Shown here: one piece after another, positions 1 through 8,624 of the stretch | Numbering within the stretch: position 1 is the first letter of the stretch | Layout of the letters: every line of letters starts with the position of its first letter | Source: Hoeflea sp. 108 | GTDB lineage: Bacteria > Pseudomonadota > Alphaproteobacteria > Rhizobiales > Rhizobiaceae | Direction of reading: 5' to 3' | DNA: 64,000 nucleotides | Assembly: GCF_000372965.1 (NCBI RefSeq) | Contig: NZ_KB890024.1 | Span: 2,296,839-2,360,838, forward strand | The notes under the pieces: generated by a model | What the model was told of the DNA's origin: nothing | The model's database searches: none | The model's input: only the letters and a program-made list of their open reading frames with translations | Translations under genes and position numbers: made by a program

Positions 1-820
1 TAGTTCCGCTAGGGTCCTTTAGCTCATCTACAATGGCCCCAGCACCAAGTGCCCCACCGACGTAAAAGCCCGTCCAGCTATAGGCTGGAGCGGCGAAAGA
101 TGTACCGCCGCCGTTTTGTGCGCCAAAGCGATAGTTGGCACCGATGTGGAAAGTATGTGTTGTGGGCTCAAATTTGAGCGCTCCACCCCCAAGGTCCTCA
201 ATAGCGATGTTGTTGCCATAGTTGGCGTAGCGATACTCGGATTTGAGGGTCCAGTTGCCGCTAATTGCGGTTTCCATGCCGACCCCGAGCACATATCCGC
301 TACGATTTTTGTCAGTATCGAAAGGCACGGCTCCAGGTGCATCTAGCTCGATGTGCTGCCAAGTATAGCCGCCGAGCACATATCCCAAGGTCGTAGGGGT
401 AAGCAGATAGCCCGCCCTGGCGGCAACGTCGAAGCCGTACTTGTTCTTAAGCGATAGTTCCCCGGCGCCCAGCATGTTCTCGACAGAGAACGCGATGTTG
501 CCCGCGTGAGCGTCGATGAAGCCGCCAACCAGCACTCGTTCCGAAACCAAGTAGTCGTAGCCTGCGCTCACCTCTGCAAATACGCCATCTCCACCAAGAT
601 CCATAAGGCCTTGGGTGGGGCTACCACCCGGGGCAACTACCTCGGTGCCTCTTACGACCGCACCCACGCCGCCGCCAAAGCCGACATATACGCCGCTCCA
701 GTTGAAGCCGGCGGCCGGTGCCTCGGTTGCAACTGCATCTGCCGCGTATGCCGACGATGCCAGTGCTGCAATTGAGGATGCGCCGAGAAGAAGCGTTGCG
801 ATGGTCTTCGAAAATTTCAT
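1..820 (-). CDS. Outer membrane beta-barrel protein (Omp25/31-like), tandem barrels, 3' end off window
   Basis: The reading frame opens with ATG at 818-820 and stays open to the left edge (273 codons seen, no stop). It begins with a classical signal peptide (MKFSKTIATLLLGASS, cleavage near AYA-AD). After it comes the motif NWSGVYVG typical of Omp25/Omp31-type porin-like proteins of Rhizobiales, then alternating aromatic beta-strands (VGGFIDAHAG, LGGYTWQHIEL, LKSEYRYANYG) ending at HIGANYRF, the usual C-terminal strand of such a barrel. The protein does not stop there: a short linker leads to a second opening motif SWTGFYVG, so a second barrel appears to start. Role by family is a structural or porin-like surface protein in the outer membrane. 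The gene is alone on its side of the ald terminator. Confident in the family; the full length and exact function are unknown. Confidence 0.8.
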   Translation of the reverse strand, partial: MKFSKTIATLLLGASSIAALASSAYAADAVATEAPAAGFNWSGVYVGFGGGVGAVVRGTEVVAPGGSPTQGLMDLGGDGVFAEVSAGYDYLVSERVLVGGFIDAHAGNIAFSVENMLGAGELSLKNKYGFDVAARAGYLLTPTTLGYVLGGYTWQHIELDAPGAVPFDTDKNRSGYVLGVGMETAISGNWTLKSEYRYANYGNNIAIEDLGGGALKFEPTTHTFHIGANYRFGAQNGGGTSFAAPAYSWTGFYVGGALGAGAIVDELKDPSGT

Positions 821-988
821 GTTACTACCCCACTACCAGTGCAGGCAGTTTTGGCACGCTTACGTTGCGTGCGATGCAGCTAAAATGTCACAGATCGGGT
901 CAATGCACATTTAGTCGGAAACATTTTTGGGTGTATCCGGCGAATGTTAGAGAGAATAAAACAGATCAATACCTTAAATGCCGAAATG

Positions 989-1020
989 AAAGCGCCCGCC
1001 GCATTGCTGCGACGGGCGTT
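989..1020 (-). terminator. Rho-independent terminator of ald
   Basis: An 11-bp stem with one mismatch (993-1003 with 1008-1018, loop of 4) lies just after the ald stop codon. On the minus strand it is followed by CTTTCATTT, a modest T-rich tail. Confidence 0.65.
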
Positions 1021-1038
1021 TCGGCTGTTGAAGCCGAC

Positions 1039-2154
1039 TCAGGCAGCCAGTGCAGCCTTGGCTTCGATCATCTCGTAACCGAGCGCCTCGGCGACTGCAC
1101 GGTTGGTGATGCGACCACGGTGGACGTTGAGGCCGTTGCGCAGATGCGGCTCGTCGGCAAGCGCCTTCAGCCCGCGATCGGCCAGCGCCAGGCCGTAGTG
1201 CAGCGTGGCATTGTTGAGCGCATGCGCCGAGGTCACCGGCACTGCGCCCGGCATGTTGGCGACGCAATAGTGGATGATGCCGTCGACCTCATAGGTCGGA
1301 TCGGCATGAGTGGTCGCATGCGAGGTCTCGAAGCAGCCGCCCTGGTCGATTGCGACATCGACGAGTACCGCACCCTTCTTCATGCCCGACAGCATCTCGC
1401 GGCTGACCAGCTTGGGTGCTGCAGCACCGGGGATCAGGACGGCACCGACGACGATGTCGGCCGAGAAGCATTCTTCCTCGAGCGCTTCGACGGTCGAATA
1501 ACGCGTGTGCACGCGACCGGCGAACAGGTCGTCGAGCTGGCGCAGGCGCGGGATCGAGCGGTCGATGATGGAGACGTCGGCACCGAGGCCAGCCGCCATG
1601 CGCGCTGCATGCAGGCCGACCACGCCGCCGCCGATGACGGCGACCTTGCCCGGCAGCACGCCCGGTACGCCCCCGAGCAGCACGCCGCGCCCGCCATTGG
1701 CCTTCTGCAGTGCGGTTGCGCCAGCCTGGATCGACAGGCGGCCGGCGACTTCCGACATCGGCGCCAGCAGTGGCAGGCCGCCGCGATCGTCGGTCACCGT
1801 CTCATAGGCAACCGCCGTGACGCCAGAGGCCAGCAGGCCCTTCGTCTGGTCCGGATCCGGAGCCAGATGCAGGTAGGTGTAGAGGATCTGGCCTTCGCGC
1901 AGCTGCACCCATTCGTTCGGCTGCGGCTCCTTGACCTTCACGATCATATCCGAGCGGGTGAACACCTCTTCAGCCGTCCTGGCGATCTGCGCACCGGCGG
2001 CACGATAGGCATTGTCGTCGGCACCGATGCCCGCACCTGCGCCGGTCTCGACCAGCACTTCGTGGCCATGCGCCACATATTCGCGCACCGCACCCGGCGT
2101 CAGGCCGACGCGATACTCATGGTTCTTGATTTCCTTTGGGCAACCTACGCGCAT
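1039..2154 (-). CDS. ald: Alanine dehydrogenase
   Basis: NAD-dependent alanine dehydrogenase, 371 aa, catalysing reversible oxidative deamination of L-alanine to pyruvate and ammonium in the cytoplasm. The N terminus MRVGCPKEIKNHEYRVGLTP is the family signature; the NAD-binding Rossmann segment KVAVIGGGVVGLHAARMA and the later GAVPVTSAHALNNATL region also fit, and length matches the usual 370-ish residues. I place the start at the ATG at 2152-2154 because a GGAGGAG ribosome site precedes it; an upstream in-frame ATG would add only ten unlike residues. It is divergent from an Lrp/AsnC gene, the common arrangement in which the regulator senses alanine or another amino acid and activates ald. 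High confidence. Confidence 0.95.
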   Translation of the reverse strand: MRVGCPKEIKNHEYRVGLTPGAVREYVAHGHEVLVETGAGAGIGADDNAYRAAGAQIARTAEEVFTRSDMIVKVKEPQPNEWVQLREGQILYTYLHLAPDPDQTKGLLASGVTAVAYETVTDDRGGLPLLAPMSEVAGRLSIQAGATALQKANGGRGVLLGGVPGVLPGKVAVIGGGVVGLHAARMAAGLGADVSIIDRSIPRLRQLDDLFAGRVHTRYSTVEALEEECFSADIVVGAVLIPGAAAPKLVSREMLSGMKKGAVLVDVAIDQGGCFETSHATTHADPTYEVDGIIHYCVANMPGAVPVTSAHALNNATLHYGLALADRGLKALADEPHLRNGLNVHRGRITNRAVAEALGYEMIEAKAALAA

Positions 2155-2309
2155 TTCCTGCTCCTCCGCAGCCTTTCCGGCCATGTTCCCTTAGGGGAGA
2201 AAGTGAATCACGAATCGGCCCGAATATGTTTGCGAAATGAATTGTGTTTCGGAGGCCGGATCGATATTTCTTGCGCATGGTTGGCAGATAGTCGAAGGAA
2301 ATTCGAAGA
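2155..2309. promoter_or_regulatory. Divergent ald/lrp promoter region
   Basis: This 155-base region separates the two divergent starts and must hold both promoters and probably the Lrp-type operator. It is more AT-rich than its flanks (for example around 2225-2250 and 2265-2310) and includes the partial palindrome GAAATTCGAAG next to the regulator's ribosome site. No exact operator can be assigned by eye. Confidence 0.45.
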
Positions 2310-2783
2310 ATGCCGTTGGACAGGATCGATATCGCCATCCTCGATGCGTTGCAGAAGGATGGCCGCATGCCGAACGCGGCATTGGCAGAGAAGGTCGGCT
2401 TGTCGCAGTCCGCCTGTTCGCGCCGCCTCGACAATCTCGAGAAGTCGGGCGTCATCGCCGGCTACCACGCCCGGCTGTCCAACGCGGCCCTCGGTCACCA
2501 GATGACCGTCATCGTGCACATTTCGCTGTCGGGGCAGTTCGAAAAGACGCTGACCGAATTCGAGATCGCGGTGAAACGCTGCCCCAACATCCTGTCCTGT
2601 CACCTGATGTCGGGCGAATACGACTACATCCTGCGTATCGCCGCGCGCGACCTGCCTGATTACGAGCGCATCCACAAGGAATGGCTGTCGGCCATGCCGC
2701 ATGTCACCAAGATCAACTCGTCCTTTGCGCTGCGCGAGGTCGTCGATCGCACGGCAATGGGTATGCGTCCCGAACTCGCCTGA
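2310..2783 (+). CDS. Lrp/AsnC family transcriptional regulator, probable ald activator
   Basis: 157-aa DNA-binding regulator. Residues about 4-60 form the AsnC-type helix-turn-helix (IDIAILDALQKDGRMPNAAL, then VGLSQSACSRRLDNLEKSG), and residues about 65-145 form the ligand-binding RAM domain (LSCHLMSGEYDYILRIAARD). Such proteins form octamers that respond to amino acids. The ATG at 2310 is preceded by AAGGA at a normal distance. The gene is divergently transcribed from ald across 155 bases, so control of alanine catabolism is likely; this is inferred from context, as in known AldR/Lrp-ald pairs. It is less likely to be a global Lrp. Confidence 0.9.
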   Translation: MPLDRIDIAILDALQKDGRMPNAALAEKVGLSQSACSRRLDNLEKSGVIAGYHARLSNAALGHQMTVIVHISLSGQFEKTLTEFEIAVKRCPNILSCHLMSGEYDYILRIAARDLPDYERIHKEWLSAMPHVTKINSSFALREVVDRTAMGMRPELA

Positions 2784-2792
2784 GGTGAGCCC

Positions 2793-3455
2793 TCACCGGA
2801 TGACGCCGGCCTCGGTGACGATCCTGTCCATGGGGATGTCGTGGGGCTGCGGATAGATTGTTGGCAGGCGCGCCAACTCATAACCTATGCCGATGACCAA
2901 AGCCTTGCGCGGCAGCGCCGCCAAAGTGCGGTCGAAGAAGCCGCCGCCATAGCCAAGCCGGTAGCCCGATCCGTCGAAGCCGACCAAAGGGGCGATGACG
3001 ATGTCTGGAATGACCTCCGGTCCGGTAGCCGGCACCGGAATGTTCCAGACGCCGCGCTCCAGCTTGTCGCCCGGCGCGTAGGCTTTGAAGGTCAGTGGCC
3101 GGCCCAGCTGGATGGCGATTGGCAGCGCGGTCTTGCCGCCACGAGCATTGACCGAGGCGAGCCAAGGCCTGAGGTCTGGCTCGCCTCGGAAGGGCCAGTA
3201 GAGGCTGACCAGCCTGCCGGCAACGTCGCCGACAATCTTGTCGAGACCTTGCGCGATCAGTCCGGCCATGGCCGTCCGTGCGTCGGCTGAGACCTCCAGC
3301 CTGTGTTCGATCAGCCGTGCGCGCTCAGCCTTGCGCCAGCGCCGCACCTCGGCCCAATCGGGCGGCGACGGGGCACGGAACTCCGGATCAAGCTCATGCA
3401 TGAAACAGGGAGGTGAGGCGTATTGCGCCGGACCGTCGTCGTCGAGATCGCCCAT
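2793..3455 (-). CDS. 5-formyltetrahydrofolate cyclo-ligase
   Basis: 220-aa enzyme that converts 5-formyl-THF to 5,10-methenyl-THF using ATP. Key family signatures are visible: RKAERARLIEHR near the start, IPVPATGPEVIPDIVIAPLVGFD, and the active-site loop YGGGFFDRTLA. The start at 3453-3455 (MGDLDDDGP) is chosen because AGGAGG lies directly upstream; the frame is open for another 40 codons but those residues are not family-like. The protein carries a slightly long acidic N terminus compared with the usual 190-200 residues. It ends convergently, 10 bases from the Lrp gene end. In many proteobacteria this gene lies just downstream of the 6S RNA gene, which motivates the candidate upstream. Confidence 0.93.
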   Translation of the reverse strand: MGDLDDDGPAQYASPPCFMHELDPEFRAPSPPDWAEVRRWRKAERARLIEHRLEVSADARTAMAGLIAQGLDKIVGDVAGRLVSLYWPFRGEPDLRPWLASVNARGGKTALPIAIQLGRPLTFKAYAPGDKLERGVWNIPVPATGPEVIPDIVIAPLVGFDGSGYRLGYGGGFFDRTLAALPRKALVIGIGYELARLPTIYPQPHDIPMDRIVTEAGVIR

Positions 3456-3469
3456 GTCAGGACCTCCTG

Positions 3470-3720
3470 AAGCGCCTGTGTCCGGATGAACGCACGAGGA
3501 CGCTCTAGCTGGCTGTATCTGCGCATCGCGCTTTCCGAAAACGCGTTCCGGGCGATGCATCGGGATTTCAAACACTGCGGAAGCCTAGTCCTGCACGCAC
3601 CATGCTTGTGGTCAATCGGCGACATGCCATGGCCCAAGAGGTCGCAAATTTCCTGGACCAATGCATTCCTCACAACTTGTCGCGAACCTGTCATGCGAGT
3701 CGGCTGGACTTCAGGGGATT
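3470..3720 (-). ncRNA. ssrS: Candidate 6S RNA (ssrS) locus, by synteny only
   Basis: The 331 bases between the cyclo-ligase start (3455) and the cpdB start (3787) contain no credible gene. In gamma- and many alphaproteobacteria the 6S RNA gene directly precedes the 5-formyl-THF cyclo-ligase gene on the same strand, so a 6S RNA read on the minus strand is plausible here. I could not confirm the diagnostic long hairpin with a central bubble by eye; ends are not defined. Treat as a pointer for a covariance-model search (RF00013), not a call. Confidence 0.28.
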
Positions 3721-3786
3721 TTGGCGCAAGATTTGATCTTTCGGACGCCGGCTAAATACTGTCACTTCATTTCCCTGGAGAATGAA

Positions 3787-5763
3787 ATGTCCACCACGCT
3801 TCATCCGATTTCTCGTCGTTCCTTTCTCGCGGGCTCAGCTGCCGCGGGCGCACTCGTGATGCTGCACCCGTTCGCGGCGCGCGCCCAGGCCAACCAGGCC
3901 CATCTTCGCATCATGGAAACGACCGACCTACACGTCCACGTCTTTCCTTACGACTACTACGCCGACAAGCCGAACGACACGATGGGCCTAGCCCGCACCG
4001 CCTCGATCATTGACGCCATCCGCGCCGAGGCCGCCAATTCCGTGCTTGTCGACAATGGCGACTTCCTCCAGGGCAACCCGATGGGCGACTACATGGCCTA
4101 TCAGCGCGGCATGAAGGACGGCGACGTCCACCCGATCATCAAGGCAATGAACACGCTGGGCTACGATTGCTCGACGCTTGGCAACCACGAGTTCAACTAC
4201 GGCCTCGACTACATGTTCAAGGTGCTGAACGGCGCCAATTTCCCGTTCGTCTGCGCCAACCTGACCAAGGGCCAGCTGGCAGGCGACGCCACCAAGGACG
4301 AATTGTTCCTCAAGCCCTATGTGATCCTCGACAGGAAGGTGAAGGACGGCTCCGGCGCCGAGCATCCGATCCGCATCGGCCTGATCGGCTTCGTCCCGCC
4401 GCAGGTCATGACCTGGGATTCGCGCCATCTCGACGGCAAGGCGATGACCCGCGACATCGTCAAGGCCGCCCAGGCCTGGGTGCCGCAGATCAGGGAAGAG
4501 GGCGCCGACATCGTCATTGCGCTTTCGCATTCGGGCATGGGCACGCTCGAACAGGGCGAAAATCTCGAAAACGCCTCCATCCTGCTTGCCGGCGTCGACG
4601 GCATCGACGCCATTGTCACCGGCCACAGCCATCTCGATTTCCCCGGTCCGAAATTCGACAAGATCGAGGGCCTCGACAACGCCAAGGGCACCATCAACGG
4701 CAAGCCCGGTGTCATGGGCGGCTTCTGGGGCTCGCATCTCGGCCTGATCGACCTGCTGCTCGAACGCGACGGCAAAACCTGGAAGGTGGTGAAATCCTCA
4801 AGCGAAGCGCGGCCGATCTTCAAGCGTGTCGACAAGAAGGTCGTGCCCAATGTCGAGAGCAAGGCCGCGGTCGAGGCCGCAGCCAAGGAAGAACATGAGG
4901 CGACGCTCGCCTATGTGCGCACACCTGTCGGCAAGACGTCTGCTCCGCTCTATTCCTATTTCGCGCTCGTTGCCGACGATCCGTCGGTACAGATCGTGAG
5001 CCAGGCGCAGATCTGGTACATCAAGGATATGCTGAAGGCGACCGAGCACAAGGATCTGCCGGTGCTCTCGGCAGCCGCTCCGTTCAAGTCGGGCGGCCGC
5101 GGTGGTCCGGACTATTACACCGACGTGCCGGCGGGCGACGTCGCCATCAAGAACGTGGCCGACCTCTATCTCTACCCCAACACCGTGCAGGCCGTGGCGA
5201 TTACGGGCGCGCAGGTGAAGGAGTGGCTGGAGATGTCGGCCGGCATCTTCAACAAGGTCGAGCCTGATAAGGCCGACCAAGTGCTGATCAACGCCGACTT
5301 CCCGTCCTACAATTTCGACGTCATCGACGGCGTGACCTACAAGATCGACCTGGCCCAGCCGCCGAAATACGATCCCAAGGGTGCCGTGCTCAACGCCGGT
5401 TCGAACCGCATCGTCGATCTGATGTTCGACGGCAAGCCGATCGATCCGGCCGCCAGGTTCGTCGTCGCCACCAACAACTATCGCGCCGGCGGTGGCGGAA
5501 ATTTCCCAGAGATCAACGCGTCCAAGCTGGTTTTCGAGGCGCCTGATACCAACCGCGACGTGATCGTGCGCTACATCGTCGACCAGGGCACGATCAATCC
5601 GTCGGCCGACGCCAACTGGTCGTTCGCACCGGTTGCAGGTGCCTCGGTGATCTTCGAGACCGGTCCCAAGGCCAAGGACCACATATCGGAGGTCAAGGCC
5701 GTCAAGATCGAGCCGGCTGGCGAGGGTGCCGAAGGTTTCGCCAAATACCGCATCACTCTCTGA
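3787..5763 (+). CDS. cpdB: 2',3'-cyclic-nucleotide 2'-phosphodiesterase / 3'-nucleotidase (CpdB-like), Tat-exported
   Basis: 658-aa periplasmic metallophosphoesterase that releases nucleosides and phosphate from 2',3'-cyclic nucleotides and 3'-nucleotides. A Tat signal is clear: SRRSFLAGS at residues 9-17, a hydrophobic stretch, and cleavage near ARAQA. The calcineurin-like metal sites follow: ETTDLHVHVFPYDYY (about 44-58), DNGDFLQGNP, and GNHEFNYG, then a C-terminal 5'-nucleotidase domain with GGGGNFPEI. The ATG at 3787 has a TGGAG site and gives the Tat motif directly; the open frame upstream is unlike the family. The bifunctional CpdB form is favoured over a plain 5'-nucleotidase by the DLHVH variant. 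Export of a folded, metal-loaded enzyme explains the Tat route. It probably scavenges phosphate and nucleosides, as might the glycerophosphodiesterase that follows convergently. Confidence 0.9.
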   Translation: MSTTLHPISRRSFLAGSAAAGALVMLHPFAARAQANQAHLRIMETTDLHVHVFPYDYYADKPNDTMGLARTASIIDAIRAEAANSVLVDNGDFLQGNPMGDYMAYQRGMKDGDVHPIIKAMNTLGYDCSTLGNHEFNYGLDYMFKVLNGANFPFVCANLTKGQLAGDATKDELFLKPYVILDRKVKDGSGAEHPIRIGLIGFVPPQVMTWDSRHLDGKAMTRDIVKAAQAWVPQIREEGADIVIALSHSGMGTLEQGENLENASILLAGVDGIDAIVTGHSHLDFPGPKFDKIEGLDNAKGTINGKPGVMGGFWGSHLGLIDLLLERDGKTWKVVKSSSEARPIFKRVDKKVVPNVESKAAVEAAAKEEHEATLAYVRTPVGKTSAPLYSYFALVADDPSVQIVSQAQIWYIKDMLKATEHKDLPVLSAAAPFKSGGRGGPDYYTDVPAGDVAIKNVADLYLYPNTVQAVAITGAQVKEWLEMSAGIFNKVEPDKADQVLINADFPSYNFDVIDGVTYKIDLAQPPKYDPKGAVLNAGSNRIVDLMFDGKPIDPAARFVVATNNYRAGGGGNFPEINASKLVFEAPDTNRDVIVRYIVDQGTINPSADANWSFAPVAGASVIFETGPKAKDHISEVKAVKIEPAGEGAEGFAKYRITL

Positions 5764-5783
5764 TCGTTGGAACTGGCTAGGGG

Positions 5784-5812
5784 AGCGGCCGGAGTGACCC
5801 GGCCGCTTTTGC
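5784..5812 (+). terminator. Terminator after cpdB
   Basis: A perfect 9-bp GC stem (5784-5792 with 5799-5807, loop AGTGAC) is followed by TTTGCATTT. It sits between the convergent cpdB and glycerophosphodiesterase genes. Confidence 0.75.
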
Positions 5813-5822
5813 ATTTGTGCGA

Positions 5823-6803
5823 TCAGAGCGCCTGCCGCTGGAGGGCTGGAGCGATCATGTCGAGGGCGTCGGTCGAGATGCCGCCGGAATAGCCCTCGGG
5901 CAGGGCGTCGATCATCTCGGGGTCGTTCATGCCTTCCGAGAAGCCGCTGCCATGATAGGGCGCGATGAGGAAGACCTCGGTACCGCTCGCTGCCATCCGG
6001 TCCAGGAACCGGTTGGGCCATCCCCACAGCCAGGGCGCAAAGTTCGTTGGCAACAGCATTGCCCGGTTGCGGCACTCGTCGGGCACGTAGCCGCTCCAGC
6101 CAAGCGCCTGGTACCGGATCAGGCAGCGCTTCAGGGACTGCTTGGACAGCGTCCTGATACCGGGCAAGGCCTGCTTGAACGCCTGCACCGGCCGGTCGCC
6201 GCCAAGCACCGCCAGGTCGTCCTGGCGGCTGGGCGGCAGGGTCGCGATGAATGCCGCGAGCCGTTCGCCTTCCTGGGCGTCATTGCTCTTGACGTTGATG
6301 TGGAAACGCTTGTCCGGAAACTCGGCCAGAACCTCGTCTAGCGACGGAATCAGACCGACGCCCAGGCCCCGGAACGGATAGGTCTTGCCGCCGTCTGCCG
6401 TGTAGCCGTAGCCGACGTCGAGTTTCTTGAGCTCGGCCATCGAATGCGATCGCGTCTCGCCCGTACCCTCGGTGCGGCAGTCAACGGTCCAGTCGTGGAA
6501 CACCGCGAACTTGCCGTCGGTCGTCGGGTGGATGTCGAACTCAAGCACATCGGCGCCGCGTTCGAAGGCCGCTTTCATCGAGCGGAGTGTGTTTTCGAGA
6601 TAATCGTGCCGCGGCGGGCGGATGCGCTCGGCGGTGCATGTGTCGCGTTCCAGGCCGACACTGTCGAACTCCTGCGACAAGCCGCGATGGGCGAGAATCA
6701 CCGGCTTTCCGGCGGCTCGACTTGAGAGCAGCGACGTGTTGTTGAGGTAGATGGCCCCGGTGGCCGCCACGGCCAGGAGCAGGAAAATACTGCGTTTGCG
6801 CAT
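5823..6803 (-). CDS. Glycerophosphodiester phosphodiesterase family protein
   Basis: 326-aa protein with a GDPD (GlpQ/UgpQ-like) TIM-barrel fold. It starts with an uncleaved or cleaved hydrophobic segment (residues 4-22, RSIFLLLAVAATGAIYL), so it is membrane-anchored or exported. The catalytic motif HRG is at residues 39-41, followed by ENTLRSMKAAFERGADVLEF with the metal-binding acidic pair, and VFHDWTVD bearing the second His-Asp. Family enzymes hydrolyse glycerophosphodiesters to glycerol-3-phosphate and an alcohol. The start at 6801-6803 gives the signal segment; the longer open frame adds 45 residues of unlikely composition. The protein is longer than cytoplasmic UgpQ (about 250 aa), and the substrate is not determined. 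Confidence 0.85.
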   Translation of the reverse strand: MRKRSIFLLLAVAATGAIYLNNTSLLSSRAAGKPVILAHRGLSQEFDSVGLERDTCTAERIRPPRHDYLENTLRSMKAAFERGADVLEFDIHPTTDGKFAVFHDWTVDCRTEGTGETRSHSMAELKKLDVGYGYTADGGKTYPFRGLGVGLIPSLDEVLAEFPDKRFHINVKSNDAQEGERLAAFIATLPPSRQDDLAVLGGDRPVQAFKQALPGIRTLSKQSLKRCLIRYQALGWSGYVPDECRNRAMLLPTNFAPWLWGWPNRFLDRMAASGTEVFLIAPYHGSGFSEGMNDPEMIDALPEGYSGGISTDALDMIAPALQRQAL

Positions 6804-6956
6804 GTCTCGATTCGCTCCGATGCCCGGCCCGAGAGACATACAGAACGGCGAGCAGGCTTTTTCACGGCTAAAATGAGCAGGATGAAGTCTATTCCAAGAA
6901 CAATTCGGCGGGCGAAGCCAGGTGACGGTTGAGAGCAAGCACAGCCGGCGGAAAGA

Positions 6957-7328
6957 CTATTCCGGAAATTTGCGGCGTGCGGTGGCTGTGGCCAGCACTT
7001 TGCCCGAGGCGTCGATCGCCTTCGCCGTGAACTGGTAGCGATGCGGCCTGGGCGGGCAGGGGCCCTTGTAGGTGAATGCGCCATAGGCAAGGGATTTCCG
7101 CCCCTGGTATGCCACCTTGCCGCCGCCATGTGGGTAGCCTGTGGCGTCGAGGTCGACCATGCGGATGTCGAGGCTTTCCGTGTCCTTTGGCACGCCTGAG
7201 AGCGACATTGGCGGCGACTTGGGATCGAAGCACTTTTGTGTCGGTCCCCACTCGAACGACAGGCCCATTTTGGCGTAGGCGCCCGTCGTCAGTGCCAGCG
7301 TTATGCAACAAGCCCAAAGGACGCGCAT
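6957..7328 (-). CDS. Secreted PEBP-like (YbhB/YbcL) small protein
   Basis: 123-aa protein with a signal peptide (MRVLWACCITLALTTGAYA, cleavage before KMGL). The mature part resembles a short phosphatidylethanolamine-binding/YbhB-YbcL domain: CFDPKSPPMSLSGVPKDTES matches the family's SPP-x-SWSGVP anion-pocket strand, and YKGPCPPRPHRYQFTAKAID matches the GPCPP-HRY motif. Usual family length is 150-180, so this is a compact version lacking the middle DP-DAP loop insert. Function of the bacterial members is unclear; they bind anionic ligands. It lies 42 bases upstream of nothing on its strand and is followed by the GDPD gene after about 150 bases, possibly one transcription unit with cfa. Confidence 0.75.
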   Translation of the reverse strand: MRVLWACCITLALTTGAYAKMGLSFEWGPTQKCFDPKSPPMSLSGVPKDTESLDIRMVDLDATGYPHGGGKVAYQGRKSLAYGAFTYKGPCPPRPHRYQFTAKAIDASGKVLATATARRKFPE

Positions 7329-7370
7329 CGCAGCCTCCTGTAGCCAAGACCGGCGGCGTGTGTGGATCGC

Positions 7371-8624
7371 CTAAGCCTTATATACCACCTGCCGCACGTC
7401 GATGTATTCGGCGCGGAAGCCTGCCTCGCAATAGTGGAGATAAAACTCCCAGAGCTTCTTGAAGCGTTCGTCGAAGCCGAGCGGCACGATGCGCTCCCAG
7501 GACGACCAGAAACGGGCCCGCCATTCCGCCAGGGTGCGCGCATAGTCCTGCGCAAAGACCCGCTCGCGCAGGAAGTCGAGCCCATGGTCGGCACCCAGCG
7601 ACTTGAGCAGTGCCGGCGTGGGCAGCATGCCGCCCGGAAACACGTAGCGCTGGATGAAGTCGGGGCGCTTGCGGTAAATCGGATAGGCGGCCTCGTTTAT
7701 GGTGATGATCTGCAGCCCCGCTGTGCCTCCCGGACGCAGGCTGTCCTTCATCTTGGCGAAGAAGGTTGGCCAGTGTTTCTCGCCCACTGCTTCGAACATC
7801 TCGATCGAGGCGATGCGGTCATATCTGCCCGCCTCGTCGCGATAATCCTGCAGCTTGAGCGTCACCTTGTCGGCGAGGCCTGCCTCCTGGATGCGCTTCT
7901 GGGCAAAATCGAATTGCTCGCGGCTGATCGTCAGCCCGGTGACCTTGCAGCCGATCTCGCGGGCGACGAACTCGGCAAAGCCGCCCCAGCCGCAGCCGAT
8001 CTCAAGCACGTGGTCGTTTGCGCCGATGCCGGTGTCGCGCGCCAGTGCCCGGTATTTTTCCGCCTGGGCGCCGGCGAGGTCGTTGGCGCCGGTAGCATAA
8101 AGCGCGGACGAATAGGTCATGCTCGGGTCGAGCCACTGGCGATAGAAATTGTTGCCGAGGTCATAGTGGGCCGAAATGTTGCGCTTCGATCCCTTGCGTG
8201 TGTTGTCGTTGAGCCAGTGGCGGACGCGCTGGATCGTCGTCAGCAGCCAGTTTGCGCCGCCCGCGATCTTCTCGCCTGCCTCGGAATTGACCACGAACAG
8301 TTCGAGGAAGCTGGTGACATCGGGGCTTTCCCAGTCTCCGTCCATGTAGGATTCGGCCAGGCCGATGGTCCCGCCGCTGAAGGCGCGGCCGGGCAGGTTC
8401 CAGTTGTGCAGCACGATTTCGGCCTGCGGGCCGGGCGCCTTGCCGCCGACGAGCACGCTGCGCCCGTCGGGCATCTTTACCTTCAGCGTGCCGCGCGGCA
8501 GATGCAGCGCCGCCGAAAGAGCCATGCGTACGCGCGCCGGCAGGCCGCGGGCGAAGTCGGCGATATTGCCTTCATGCAGCCGCGTCACGCCGCTGCCAGG
8601 TCCATCCGATTTGTTCTGGGCCAT
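7371..8624 (-). CDS. cfa: Cyclopropane-fatty-acyl-phospholipid synthase family methyltransferase
   Basis: 417-aa SAM-dependent enzyme that adds a methylene across cis double bonds of membrane phospholipid acyl chains. An N-terminal lipid-binding part (residues 1-150) precedes the motif AHYDLGNNFYRQWLDPSMTY (about 152-171) and the SAM-binding loop VLEIGCGWGGFAEF (206-219); EMFEAVGEKHW and the C-terminal YLHYCEAGFRAEYIDV are further family marks. Start choice is uncertain: I use ATG at 8624; a TTG at 8678 preceded too closely by GGAGAGG would add 18 residues. It is probably followed in the same direction by the PEBP-like gene 42 bases on. Such genes often respond to stationary phase or acid. 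Confidence 0.9.
   Translation of the reverse strand: MAQNKSDGPGSGVTRLHEGNIADFARGLPARVRMALSAALHLPRGTLKVKMPDGRSVLVGGKAPGPQAEIVLHNWNLPGRAFSGGTIGLAESYMDGDWESPDVTSFLELFVVNSEAGEKIAGGANWLLTTIQRVRHWLNDNTRKGSKRNISAHYDLGNNFYRQWLDPSMTYSSALYATGANDLAGAQAEKYRALARDTGIGANDHVLEIGCGWGGFAEFVAREIGCKVTGLTISREQFDFAQKRIQEAGLADKVTLKLQDYRDEAGRYDRIASIEMFEAVGEKHWPTFFAKMKDSLRPGGTAGLQIITINEAAYPIYRKRPDFIQRYVFPGGMLPTPALLKSLGADHGLDFLRERVFAQDYARTLAEWRARFWSSWERIVPLGFDERFKKLWEFYLHYCEAGFRAEYIDVRQVVYKA

Noticed and set aside
718..2505. A 595-codon plus-strand frame across ald
   Set aside because: Antisense shadow of ald with low-likelihood composition.
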